64,000 nt of DNA from Paracoccus pantotrophus. GTDB lineage: Bacteria; Pseudomonadota; Alphaproteobacteria; Rhodobacterales; Rhodobacteraceae. This document shows positions 1 through 8,476 of the stretch, piece after piece. Location of the stretch: positions 938,501 through 1,002,500 of the forward strand of contig NZ_CP044426.1 of assembly GCF_008824185.1 (NCBI RefSeq), read 5' to 3'. Both the position numbers and the translations under genes were made by a program. Positions within the stretch are counted from its first letter, which is position 1. The number at the start of each line of letters is the position of its first letter. The notes under the pieces were generated by a model. It was not told where the DNA came from. It saw nothing but the letters and a program-made list of their open reading frames with translations, and searched no databases.

Positions 1-588
1 CGCCTCGGCCAGCCGCGCGACATAGCGCGCCAGCGTGTCGATTTCCAGGTTCACCGCGTCGCCCGGCCGCGCCGCGCCCCAGGTGGTCACGGCCTGGGTG
101 TGGGGGATGACGTTCACGCCGAAACGCTCGCCCTCGACCTCGTTCACCGTCAGCGAGGTGCCGTTCAGCGCCACCGAGCCCTTGGGCGCGATGAAGCGCG
201 CCAGCGCCCTGGGCGCGCGCAGGGTGATACGGGTGCTGTCGCCCTCGTCGCGCATCTCCTCGATCAGCGCGACGCCGTCGACATGGCCCGAGACGATATG
301 ACCGCCCAGCTCGTCGCCGACGCGCAGCGCGCGTTCCAGGTTCAGCCGCTTGCCGGGCGCCCAGCCGTTCGCACCGATATTGGTCTTCGAGATGGTCTCG
401 GCCGAGATGTCCACGTCGAACCAGTCCGCCCCCTTCTCGACCACGGTCAGGCAGATGCCGTCGCAGGCGATCGAGGCGCCCAGATCGACCCCCGCCATCT
501 CGTAATGGCAGGAAATCCGCGCCCGCATGTCGCCGCGCATCTCGACGCGGGAAACCTCGCCGATATCGGTGATGATGCCGGTAAACAT
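1..588 (-). CDS. ribE: Riboflavin synthase, alpha subunit (3' end cut by window edge)
   Basis: Catalyses dismutation of two 6,7-dimethyl-8-ribityllumazines to riboflavin, the last step of the pathway. The translation starts MFTGIITDIGEVSR and contains the internally duplicated lumazine-binding fold: a first barrel with CDGICLTVV and a second with SVALNGTSLTVNEV, linked by the family motif GGHIVSGHVDG. About 196 residues are visible, nearly the full family length. The ATG at 586-588 is preceded by a clear AAGGGAG ribosome site. It is separated from ribD by the capsule block on the other strand. The identity is secure; only the C-terminus is missing. Confidence 0.95.
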   Translation of the reverse strand, partial: MFTGIITDIGEVSRVEMRGDMRARISCHYEMAGVDLGASIACDGICLTVVEKGADWFDVDISAETISKTNIGANGWAPGKRLNLERALRVGDELGGHIVSGHVDGVALIEEMRDEGDSTRITLRAPRALARFIAPKGSVALNGTSLTVNEVEGERFGVNVIPHTQAVTTWGAARPGDAVNLEIDTLARYVARLAEA

Positions 589-803
589 GAACGCTCCCTT
601 CCTGTGGCTGCCAGAGAACTAGAGCCTTGGCGCATGATCTTCAAGCAAAGCCGCAGCCGCGGCGCCACGTCGGTTAAGCAAAATCAGGAAAGGCCGTGAC
701 AGCGGCGGGATTTTGGTGCAATCAGGGGGCATATGACCTCGGTGGCTGGGCCCCGCCTGCAGCGAAAAGCCCGAATTCCTGAAAAAAACAACACCAGGCT
801 CAT

Positions 804-2234
804 ATGCTGAATTCCATGACCGCCCCTCGCCATTTCCGCGATCTGCGCGCCGCCCCGGCGCCCGCGGCTTCCCCGCGCCCGCTTGCCCCGCCCGATCCGC
901 CGCCGCAGCAGCAGCGCAAGCTGGTCCCGGTGGCGGCGACCGCCGCCTTGCCCGCCGGCAAGCGCGTCTTCCTGATGTTGCAGGGGCCGCACGGCCCGTT
1001 CTTCGACCGCGTCGGCCGGCTGTTGCGCGATGCCGGCGCCCAGGTCTGGCGCGTCGGCTTCAACGCCGGCGACGAATTCTTCTGGTCCGACGCGCCCCGG
1101 TTCATCCGCCACGGCAGCGGGCCCGAGGACTGGCCCGACCACCTGGACCGCATCATCACCGAAAAAGGCGTGACCGACATCGTGCTTTACGGCGACGTCC
1201 GCCCGGTCCATGGCGCCGCGCGCGAGGCGGCGCGGCGCCACGACCTGGTGCTGCATGTCTTCGAGGAAGGCTATCTGCGCCCTTTCTGGATCACCTATGA
1301 GCGCGGCGGCTCGAACGGGCATTCCGCGCTGATGCGCATCCCCCTGCGCGAGATGCGCAACGCGCTGCGCAACCGCGTGGCCGAGATGCACCGACCGCCG
1401 GCGCGCTGGGGCGACATGCGCCAGCACAAGTTCTATGGCGCGCTCTATCATTTCCTGGTGCTGGTGGCGAACCGCCGCTATCCCGGCTACCGCACCCACC
1501 GCCAGATCGGCGTGTTCCAGGAGTTCCGGCTGAACCTGCGCCGCTTCCTGCTGACGCCCTTTCATGCCCTGGCCCGCATGCGCGAGGCGGGCGCGGTGCG
1601 GCGCGGCGGCTTTCCCTATGTGCTGGTGCTGATGCAGCTGGAACATGATTCCAACTTCGTCGCCCATTCCCCCTATCGCCGCATGTCCGAATTCACCGAC
1701 GAGGTGCTGACCGCCTTCGCCCGTTCGGCGCCGCGCCATCACCGCATCGTCTTCAAGGCGCATCCACTGGAGGACGGGCGCGGCGGCATCCGCCACGCCA
1801 TCCTGACCAGGGCCCGCGACCTGGGGATCGAGGACCGGGTCCATTTCGTGCGCGGCGGCAAGCTGGCGCGGCTTCTGAACCAGGCCCATGCGGCGGTGAC
1901 GGTGAACTCCACCGCCGCGCAGCAGGCGCTGTGGCGCGGGTTGCCGGTCAAGGCCATGGGCAATGCGGTCTTTGACAAGCCCGGCCTGGTTTCGGACCAG
2001 AGCCTCGACGAATTCCTGTACGATCCGCGCCCACCCCATGCGCTGGCCTATCGCCGCTATCGCGACTTCCTGTTGGAAAGCAGCCAGGTTCCGGGCGGCT
2101 TTTACGCCGCGCGGTCCCGCGCCCACGCGCTGCGCATCGTGGTGGACATGATCCTGGCGCCCGAGGATCCCTATCAGGCGCTTTTCGCCGGGCGCGGCAA
2201 ATATCGGCAACAGATGGACGGCAAGGACGATTGA
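804..2234 (+). CDS. kpsS: Capsule polysaccharide export/assembly protein, KpsS type
   Basis: A 476-residue soluble protein without a signal peptide. KpsS-family proteins are cytoplasmic beta-Kdo transferases that start the poly-Kdo linker on the lipid anchor of group 2-type capsules. After a Pro/Ala-rich N-terminal 45 residues the core begins RVFLMLQGPHGPFFD, followed by YGDVRPVHGAAREAA, HVFEEGYLRPFWITYE and, near the C-terminus, VTVNSTAAQQALWRGLPV, all characteristic of the capsule synthesis family. It is first in a block with an outer-membrane export lipoprotein and kpsC, which supports a capsule role. Start chosen at ATG 804; ATG 816 is in frame and almost as likely because no strong Shine-Dalgarno sequence is visible. 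The acceptor and sugar are inferred from the family. Confidence 0.85.
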   Translation: MLNSMTAPRHFRDLRAAPAPAASPRPLAPPDPPPQQQRKLVPVAATAALPAGKRVFLMLQGPHGPFFDRVGRLLRDAGAQVWRVGFNAGDEFFWSDAPRFIRHGSGPEDWPDHLDRIITEKGVTDIVLYGDVRPVHGAAREAARRHDLVLHVFEEGYLRPFWITYERGGSNGHSALMRIPLREMRNALRNRVAEMHRPPARWGDMRQHKFYGALYHFLVLVANRRYPGYRTHRQIGVFQEFRLNLRRFLLTPFHALARMREAGAVRRGGFPYVLVLMQLEHDSNFVAHSPYRRMSEFTDEVLTAFARSAPRHHRIVFKAHPLEDGRGGIRHAILTRARDLGIEDRVHFVRGGKLARLLNQAHAAVTVNSTAAQQALWRGLPVKAMGNAVFDKPGLVSDQSLDEFLYDPRPPHALAYRRYRDFLLESSQVPGGFYAARSRAHALRIVVDMILAPEDPYQALFAGRGKYRQQMDGKDD

Positions 2235-2332
2235 GCCGGGTAAAAATATGGAAAACCCCCGGTTGCTGGGTTAACGTGCGGCAAAATACGACCTGCGATC
2301 CGGGAATCGCACGAGAGGACAGGAGCAACAGT

Positions 2333-3514
2333 TTGACGCAAGCCATTTTTTCGCCTCTTCGGTCCGGCGCGGCGCCGGTCCGCATGCGCCGCAACCTTGG
2401 CTCGCGCCTGGCACGGGCGGCTATCCTGGGGGGGATGCTTCTCGTCTCGGCTTGCGGCCTGCCGCGCTCGGGCCCGACAAAGGGCCAGATCATGTCCGGC
2501 GCGGTGGAAAAGGGCGGCAGCACGCATATCGTGCATGTCGACGACCGGGTGAACCGGGCGGCGAACTATACCCCCGCCTATGGCTTCTCGGCCGATTTCC
2601 GCAATGCCGGCACGGTCGCCGCCGACGACATCCGGCCCGGCGACGTGCTGGGGCTGTCGATCTGGGAAAACGTCGATGACGGGCTGCTGGCCTCGATGGG
2701 GACAAGCTCGACCCAGCTGACCGAATTGCAGGTGGACAGCGAGGGCTATATCTTCGTGCCCTATGCCGGCCGGGTGCTGGCCGCCGGCAACAGCCCCGAG
2801 CAGCTGCGCCGCATCATCACCCAGAAGCTGGAAACCCAGACCCCCGATCCGCAGGTCATGGTCACGCGCGTCGCCGGCGACGGCGCCACCGTCTCGGTCA
2901 TGGGCAAGGTCACGGCGCAGGGCGTCTATCCGATCGAGCGCCCGACCCGCACGCTTTCGGCCATGCTGTCGCGCTCGGGCGGGGTCTCGATCGAGCCCGA
3001 GATCGCCGTGGTCACGGTCAAGCGCGGCAATTCTAGCGGCAAGGTCTGGCTGCGCGACCTGTATTCCAACGCTCGCAACGACATCGCGCTGCGCCCCGGC
3101 GACGTGATCCTGGTCGAGGAGGACGAGCGCAGCTTCACCGCGCTCGGCGCGCTTGGCGGCCAGACCAAGGTGCCGCTGGGCAATGAACAGATCAACGCCA
3201 TCGAGGCGGTGGCGATGGTCGGCGGGCTCAGCACCTCGCTGGCCGATCCAAAGGGCGTCTTCGTGCTGCGCGATGAGCCGCCGGCGGTGGCCCGCGCCGT
3301 GCTGGGCCGCGGCGACATCCAGGGCAGCCAGCGCGTCGCCTATGTGCTGGACCTGACCAAGCCCGACGGCATGTTCCTGGCACGCGATTTCGTCATCCGC
3401 GACGGCGACACCGTCTATGTGACCGAGGCGCCCTTCGTGCAATGGCGCAAGACGCTGCAGTCGATCCTGGGCACCGCCACCGAGGTCAGCGCGGTGGACA
3501 GCGCCTTCGAGTAA
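2333..3514 (+). CDS. Polysaccharide export outer-membrane lipoprotein (Wza/KpsD-like)
   Basis: A 393-residue Poly_export/SLBB protein expected to form the outer-membrane channel for capsule secretion. The N-terminus is basic, then hydrophobic (ILGGMLLVSAC), with the lipobox cysteine at residue 41, so it is probably a lipoprotein. The conserved export domain follows (DDIRPGDVLGLSIWE, then DSEGYIFVPYAGRVLAAG), then SLBB-type repeats (GKVTAQGVYPIERP and RPGDVILVEED). I chose the TTG at 2333 because AGGAG lies about 8 bases upstream; the later ATG at 2384 has no such site and would leave a shorter signal. An open frame extends back to 2231 but has no ribosome site. It ends 4 bases before kpsC. 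Confidence 0.85.
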   Translation: MTQAIFSPLRSGAAPVRMRRNLGSRLARAAILGGMLLVSACGLPRSGPTKGQIMSGAVEKGGSTHIVHVDDRVNRAANYTPAYGFSADFRNAGTVAADDIRPGDVLGLSIWENVDDGLLASMGTSSTQLTELQVDSEGYIFVPYAGRVLAAGNSPEQLRRIITQKLETQTPDPQVMVTRVAGDGATVSVMGKVTAQGVYPIERPTRTLSAMLSRSGGVSIEPEIAVVTVKRGNSSGKVWLRDLYSNARNDIALRPGDVILVEEDERSFTALGALGGQTKVPLGNEQINAIEAVAMVGGLSTSLADPKGVFVLRDEPPAVARAVLGRGDIQGSQRVAYVLDLTKPDGMFLARDFVIRDGDTVYVTEAPFVQWRKTLQSILGTATEVSAVDSAFE

Positions 3515-3518
3515 GGGC

Positions 3519-5511
3519 GTGGAGCAGAATGACCATGCCGCCGGGGATTCCCGGCGGCTTTTCATATGCAACGGCGGTTTCCTAACCCGGCCGCGCCTGC
3601 GCCGCATCCTGCAGCTGGCCGGCTGGTCGCTGCGCATCGGCCTGCCCGGCCCCGGCGATCATGTCGGCATCTGGGGCGACAGCCCGACTGCCTGGCGCGG
3701 CAAGGCCCTGGCCGCCCGCCGCGGCGCCCGGCTGGTGCGGATCGAGGATGCCTTCCTGCGCTCGGTCCTGCCGGGGCGGGCGCGCGGCCCGGTGGCGGGG
3801 CGCGGGCCCATCGGGTTGCTGATCGACCCCTCGGGACTGCATTTCGACCCCGATACCCCTTCGCTGATCGAAACCCTGGTGCATGCGCCCGCCACACAGG
3901 CGCAACTGGACCGCGCGCGACAGGGAATCGCGCGGCTCATCGCCGCCGACCTGTCGAAATACAACGCGCATCTGCCCCAGGTCGCACCGCCCGCCGGCGG
4001 CTACGCGCTGGTCATCGACCAGACCCGCGGCGACGCCTCGCTGCGCGGGGCCGGCCAGGCGGATTTCCGGGCCATGCTGGAGGCCGCGCGCGACGAGAAT
4101 CCCGGCCTGCCGCTGGTGGTTCGCAGCCACCCCGAGACCGCGCGCGGCCTGCGTCCCGGCCATTTCAGCCCCGCCGACCTGCGCCCCGGCGAGATCCTTT
4201 GCGACAGCGCCGTCTCGCCCTGGGCGCTGCTTCGGGGCGCGGCGCGGGTCTATGCCTATTCCTCGCAGCTGGGCTACGAGGCGATGCTGGCCGGCCACCG
4301 GCCGCGCATCTTCGGCCGCCCCTTCTATGCCGGCTGGGGCCTGACGGATGACCAGCACCCGATTCCGCGCCGCCGCCCCGCCAGCATCGAGCAGCTTTTT
4401 GCCGCCAGCCACCTGCTTGCCCCGGTCTGGTATGATCCCTGCCGGGACCGGCTGACGGATTTCGAGGGCGCGCTGGCGCAGATCGAGGCCGAGGCCCGCG
4501 CCTGGCGCCAGGACCATGCCGGACACCTGGCCCATGGCATCCGGCTGTGGAAACGGCCCTTCATGGCACGGTTCTTTGGCAGCGGCCGTGGGGTGCGCTT
4601 TGCCGCCAAACCGGGGCCGGGGGTGACGATGGCCTGGGCGGGGCGGGCTGACCAGGTGCCCGGCGCGCTGCGCATCGAGGACGGCTTCCTGCGCTCGCGC
4701 GGGCTGGGGGCGGCGCTGGTCCCGCCGCTGTCGCTGGTCGCCGACGACCTGGGCATCTATTACGACCCCGGCCGCGAAAGCCGGTTCGAGCGGCTGATGG
4801 CCGAGCCCCTGCCCCCCTGGCGGGGGCGAGCGGGCGCTGCACCTGGCCCGGCTGCTGGTCGAGGCCGGGATCACCAAATACAACCTGTCCGGCGAGCCGC
4901 CCGACCTGCCGCCCGGCCGCCGCATCCTGGTGCCGGGCCAGGTCGAGGACGATGCCTCGATCCGCCTGGGCGCGGGGCGCGAGCGCAGCAACCTGGCCCT
5001 GCTGGAACGCACCCGGGCCGAGAATCCCAACGCGGTGCTGGTCTACAAGCCGCATCCCGATGTCGAGGCCGGGCTGCGTCCCGGCCTGGTCCCCGAGGCC
5101 GAATTGCGCCGGCTGGCCGATGTCGTCGCCCGCAACAGCGCCGCCGACGCGCTGATGGGCCAGGTCGACGAGGTCTGGACCATGACCTCGACCCTGGGGT
5201 TCGAGGCGCTTCTGCGCGGCCTGCCCGTCACCACCTTGGGCGCGCCCTTCTATGCCGGCTGGGGGCTGACCCGCGACCTGGGGCCGGTGCCGGCGCGCCG
5301 GCAGGTGCGGGCCGATCTGGCCAGGCTGGCCCATGCCGCGCTGATCGCCTATCCGCGCTATTACGACCCGGTCAGCCGCCTGCCCTGCCCGCCCGAGGTG
5401 GCGCTGGACCGGCTGCGCGACCCGGCATTCGGTGCAGGCGGCCCGACGCTGCGGCTGCTTGCCAAGGCGCAGGGCGTGCTGGCCGGCCATGCCTGGATCT
5501 GGCGGCGCTAG
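3519..5511 (+). pseudogene. kpsC: KpsC-type capsule beta-Kdo transferase, interrupted by a one-base frameshift
   Basis: KpsC is a two-module transferase that extends the poly-Kdo linker after KpsS. Module 1 reads CNGGFLTRPRLRRILQ through RPFYAGWGLTDDQHP. Module 2 repeats the pattern (RIEDGFLRSRGLGAALVPP, then TTLGAPFYAGWGLTRD and YPRYYDPV). The first frame runs from GTG 3519 to about 4820. The protein continues in the +1 frame (ERALHLARLLVEAGITKYN) to the stop at 5509-5511. One extra base in the C6 run (4812-4817) or the G5 run (4822-4826) explains the break; removing it gives a normal 663-residue KpsC. Everything else is intact, so either sequencing error or a recent or phase-type mutation is possible. 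Convergent with ribD. Confidence 0.85.
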
Positions 5512-5526
5512 GCCGTGATCAATTGA

Positions 5527-6537
5527 TCAACAGCCCACCGCTTCATCGCGCAGCCAGCGATGCATGACATCGAGCCCGATCCGGCGCGTCTCGGCCAGCC
5601 GGAAGCGCGGCGCGTCGGCCAGGCGCTCCAGCCCCAGCACGCCGATGCCGGCGCGGCCGTCGCCGCCCAGCACCAGCCCGGCGCTGTAGCCGATCAGCTG
5701 GTCCACCAGCCCCGCGCGCAGCAAGGCGGCCGCCAGCACCCCGCCGCCTTCGCACAGCACGCGGGTCAGGCCGCGGGCGCCGAGTTCGGCCATGACATCC
5801 TCGGGCCGGCCGGCGAGTTGCCAGAGCGGGCCATGCCGCAGCCCCTCGGCCGGCAGATCGGGCAAGGGGCGCGACGAGAGCACGATCCGCACCGGCTGCC
5901 GCACCGGGCCGAAGCCGCGCACGTTCAGCCCCGGCCGATCGGCGCGCGCCGTCTCGCCGCCGACCATCACCGCGTCATGGGCCAGGCGCAGGGCGTGGAC
6001 ATGGCGGCGGGCCTCTGCCCCGGTGATCCATTGGCTTTCGCCCGCTGCGGTGGCGATGCGGCCGTCGAAACTGGCGGCGAGCTTCAGCGTCAGCATCGGC
6101 CGGCCGCGCTGGATGCGGCTCAGGAAGCCCTGCTGCACCGCGCGCGCCTCGGCCTCGCAGACCCCTTCGCTCACCTCGATCCCGGCGGCGCGCAGGATGG
6201 CATGGCCGCGGCCGGCCACGCGCGGGTCGGGATCGGTCAGCGCGGTGACGACGCGGGCGACACCCGAACGCAGCAGCGCCTCGGCGCAGGGCGGGGTCTT
6301 GCCGTGATGGGCACAGGGCTCCAGCGTGACATAGGCAGTGGCGCCTTGCGCCGCCTCGCCGGCCTGGGCCAGCGCCATTGCCTCGGCATGCGGACGCCCG
6401 CCGGGCTGGGTCCAGCCGCGCCCGACCACCACGCCGCCCCGCACCAGCACGCAGCCCACGGCCGGGTTGGGCCAGACATTGCCCAGGCCGCGCCGGGCCA
6501 AGGCCAGCGCGTGCCGCATGTGGCGCCGGTCGATCAC
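5527..6537 (-). CDS. ribD: Bifunctional riboflavin biosynthesis deaminase/reductase
   Basis: RibD deaminates the pyrimidine product of GTP cyclohydrolase II and then reduces its ribosyl side chain with NADPH. The 336-residue protein has an N-terminal cytidine-deaminase-like zinc domain with H50-A-E52 and the PCAHHGKTPPC motif (C75, C84), followed by a reductase domain (LTLKLAASFDGRIATAAGES, then VLCEGGGVLAAALLRAGLVD). Length and both active sites are normal. Its ATG overlaps the nrdR stop by 4 bases, so the two are translationally coupled. It converges on kpsC with a gap of only 15 bases. Confidence 0.95.
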   Translation of the reverse strand: MIDRRHMRHALALARRGLGNVWPNPAVGCVLVRGGVVVGRGWTQPGGRPHAEAMALAQAGEAAQGATAYVTLEPCAHHGKTPPCAEALLRSGVARVVTALTDPDPRVAGRGHAILRAAGIEVSEGVCEAEARAVQQGFLSRIQRGRPMLTLKLAASFDGRIATAAGESQWITGAEARRHVHALRLAHDAVMVGGETARADRPGLNVRGFGPVRQPVRIVLSSRPLPDLPAEGLRHGPLWQLAGRPEDVMAELGARGLTRVLCEGGGVLAAALLRAGLVDQLIGYSAGLVLGGDGRAGIGVLGLERLADAPRFRLAETRRIGLDVMHRWLRDEAVGC

Positions 6538-6998
6538 TCCTCGGCCGTTTGCGGGCGCAGTTCCGAGACGAACTTGTCGAAATCGTCCGCCGCCTGGAAG
6601 TTCTTGTAGACGCTGGCAAAGCGCACATAGGAAACCGTGTCGATCCGGGCCAGCGTCTCCATCACGATCTCGCCGATGACCTTCGAGGGGATGTCGGTGT
6701 CGCCCATGCTTTCCAGCCGGCGCACGATGCCCGAGATCATCTGGTCGATGCGCTCGGGTTCGATCGGGCGCTTCTGCATGGCGATGCGGATCGAGCGTTC
6801 CAGCTTGGCGCGGTCGAAATCCTCGCGCCTGCCGTTGGACTTGACCACGACCAGATCGCGCAGCTGCACCCGCTCATAGGTGGTGAAGCGGCCGCCGCAG
6901 GCCGGGCAGAAGCGGCGCCGGCGGATCGCCACATTGTCTTCGGCCGGACGCGAATCCTTGACCTGCGTATCGACATTTCCACAGAAAGGACAGCGCAT
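6534..6998 (-). CDS. nrdR: Transcriptional repressor NrdR
   Basis: NrdR senses ATP/dATP and represses ribonucleotide reductase genes. The 154-residue protein has the expected zinc ribbon (C3, C6, C31, C34 in MRCPFCG and RFCPACGG) followed by an ATP-cone domain (VVVKSNGRREDFDRAKLERS and VSYVRFASVYKNF). The open frame extends upstream to 7196, but homology begins exactly at the ATG at 6996-6998, which I use as start. It is the first gene of an nrdR-ribD unit, the common alphaproteobacterial arrangement. Confidence 0.97.
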   Translation of the reverse strand: MRCPFCGNVDTQVKDSRPAEDNVAIRRRRFCPACGGRFTTYERVQLRDLVVVKSNGRREDFDRAKLERSIRIAMQKRPIEPERIDQMISGIVRRLESMGDTDIPSKVIGEIVMETLARIDTVSYVRFASVYKNFQAADDFDKFVSELRPQTAEE

Positions 6999-7246
6999 CC
7001 CTTGTTCCCCCAAAGCCCCGGACCCCTGCCAGTATAGGCAAGCCCAAACCGCTTGGGTAGTGCGTTGAACGTCCCACAAGATCGGCGATGCCACGCACCC
7101 GCCGGCCTGACGCTGCGGCAATTGCGCAAGCGCGGTGCAGAAGCGGCAAAAACCCGGCACTGGCGTCTCGACAGGCTGTTCGGTCGCATGCAACATTCGC
7201 CGCGATATCGGCCGCCAGGAGAGGGCCGATCAACGCGGAGGAACCC

Positions 7247-8371
7247 ATGAAGACAACCAACCAGTTCGGCCGGCGCGCCTTTCTGACCCGCGCCACGGTT
7301 GGCGGCGCGACTGCAGCGGCCGGGGCTGCGCTTGCCGCGCCCGCCATCGCGCAGGAGATGCCCGAGGTGAAATGGCGCCTGACCTCGGCCTTCCCCAAGT
7401 CGCTGGACACGATCTATGGCGGGGCCGAGGTGCTGTCGAGATACCTGTCCGAGGCCACGGGCGGCAAGTTCCAGCTCCAGGTCTTTGCCGGCGGCGAGAT
7501 CGTGCCCGGCCTGCAGGCCCAGGACGCCGTCACCGACGGCACGGTCGAGGCCTGCCACACCGTCGGCTATTACAGCTGGGGCAAGGATCCGACCTTTGCG
7601 CTGGGTTCGGCCGTGCCCTTCGCCCTGTCGGCCCGCGCCATGAACGCCTGGCAGTATCACGGCGGCGGCATCGATCTTTACAACGAGTTCCTGGCCAACC
7701 ATAATATTTTCGGCCTGCCGGGCGGCAATACCGGCGTGCAGATGGGCGGCTGGTTCCGCAAGGAAATCAACGCCGTGAGCGATCTTCAGGGCCTGAAGAT
7801 CCGCGTCGGCGGCTTTGCCGGCCGGGTGCTGGAGCGCCTGGGCGCCGTGCCGCAGCAGATCGCCGGCGGCGACATCTATCCGGCGCTGGAAAAGGGCACC
7901 ATCGACGCCTCGGAATGGGTCGGCCCCTATGACGACCTGAAGCTGGGCTTCTTCAAGGTGGCGCCCTATTACTATTACCCCGGCTGGTGGGAAGGCGGCC
8001 CGACGGTGCATTTCTTCTTTGCCAAGGAGAAATACGAATCGCTGCCCGAGAACTACAAGTCGCTGCTGCATACCGCCTGCCGGGCGGTCGATGCCGACAT
8101 GCTGCAGAAATACGACCACCTGAACCCCACGGCGCTGAAGGAACTGGTGGCCTCGGGTGCGCAGCTGCGCCCGTTCAGCGCCGAGATCCTGGATGCCTGC
8201 TACAAGGCCGCGAACGAGGTCTATGCCGAGCTGGAGGCCTCGAACGCGCCCTTCAAGAAGATCTGGGATTCGATCAAGGTGGCGCGGGGCGAGTGGTATC
8301 TCTACAACCAGACGTCCGAATATACCTATGACACCTTCATGATGATCCAGCAGCGCAACGGCACGCTCTGA
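7247..8371 (+). CDS. takP: TRAP transporter substrate-binding protein, TakP-like (2-oxoacid type)
   Basis: Periplasmic binding protein of a tripartite ATP-independent transporter. The 374-residue protein has a Tat-type signal (RRAFLTRATVGG) ending near APAIA-QE. It matches my memory of the Rhodobacter 2-oxoacid binder TakP nearly end to end (FPKSLDTIYGGAEVLS, GGDIYPALEKGTIDASEWVG, YYYYPGWWEGGPTVHFFF). The Glu-Trp pair in ASEWVG corresponds to the TakP ligand/sodium site as I recall it. Start at ATG 7247 with GGAGG at 7237-7241; the longer frame upstream lacks such a site. Its permease genes lie downstream on the opposite strand instead of in the same operon. The substrate assignment is by family resemblance only. 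Confidence 0.8.
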   Translation: MKTTNQFGRRAFLTRATVGGATAAAGAALAAPAIAQEMPEVKWRLTSAFPKSLDTIYGGAEVLSRYLSEATGGKFQLQVFAGGEIVPGLQAQDAVTDGTVEACHTVGYYSWGKDPTFALGSAVPFALSARAMNAWQYHGGGIDLYNEFLANHNIFGLPGGNTGVQMGGWFRKEINAVSDLQGLKIRVGGFAGRVLERLGAVPQQIAGGDIYPALEKGTIDASEWVGPYDDLKLGFFKVAPYYYYPGWWEGGPTVHFFFAKEKYESLPENYKSLLHTACRAVDADMLQKYDHLNPTALKELVASGAQLRPFSAEILDACYKAANEVYAELEASNAPFKKIWDSIKVARGEWYLYNQTSEYTYDTFMMIQQRNGTL

Positions 8372-8391
8372 ACCGGTGCCGGGTTGCAATC

Positions 8392-8423
8392 GGGCCGCCG
8401 CGAGAAATCGCGGCGGCCCTTTT
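8392..8423 (+). terminator. Rho-independent terminator after takP
   Basis: A perfect 12-bp stem, GGGCCGCCGCGA (8392-8403) with TCGCGGCGGCCC (8408-8419), closes a GAAA tetraloop and is followed by TTTT. It begins 20 bases after the takP stop and reads on the plus strand. Confidence 0.9.
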
Positions 8424-8446
8424 CGTTTCAGGCAGCGACAAAGGAA

Positions 8447-8470
8447 AAAGGCGGCCCCAAGGCCGCCTTT
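8447..8470 (-). terminator. Rho-independent terminator after dctM
   Basis: Perfect stem AAAGGCGGCC (8447-8456) with GGCCGCCTTT (8461-8470) around a 4-base loop. Read on the minus strand it ends in a T run, and it starts just after the dctM stop. With the takP terminator it insulates the convergent genes. Confidence 0.85.
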
Positions 8471-8476
8471 CCCCTG

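Noticed and set aside
589..803. FMN riboswitch upstream of ribE
   Set aside because: None of the conserved RFN-element sequences is present in the 215-base gap.
684..2210. Long minus-strand frame opposite the kpsS-like gene
   Set aside because: Shadow frame; no domain motif and no ribosome site, while the plus strand encodes a recognisable capsule protein.
5516..5529. Palindrome TGATCAATTGATCA between kpsC and ribD, considered as an FNR box or terminator
   Set aside because: The half-sites do not fit TTGAT-N4-ATCAA, the stem is AT-rich, there is no T run, and it overlaps the ribD stop codon.
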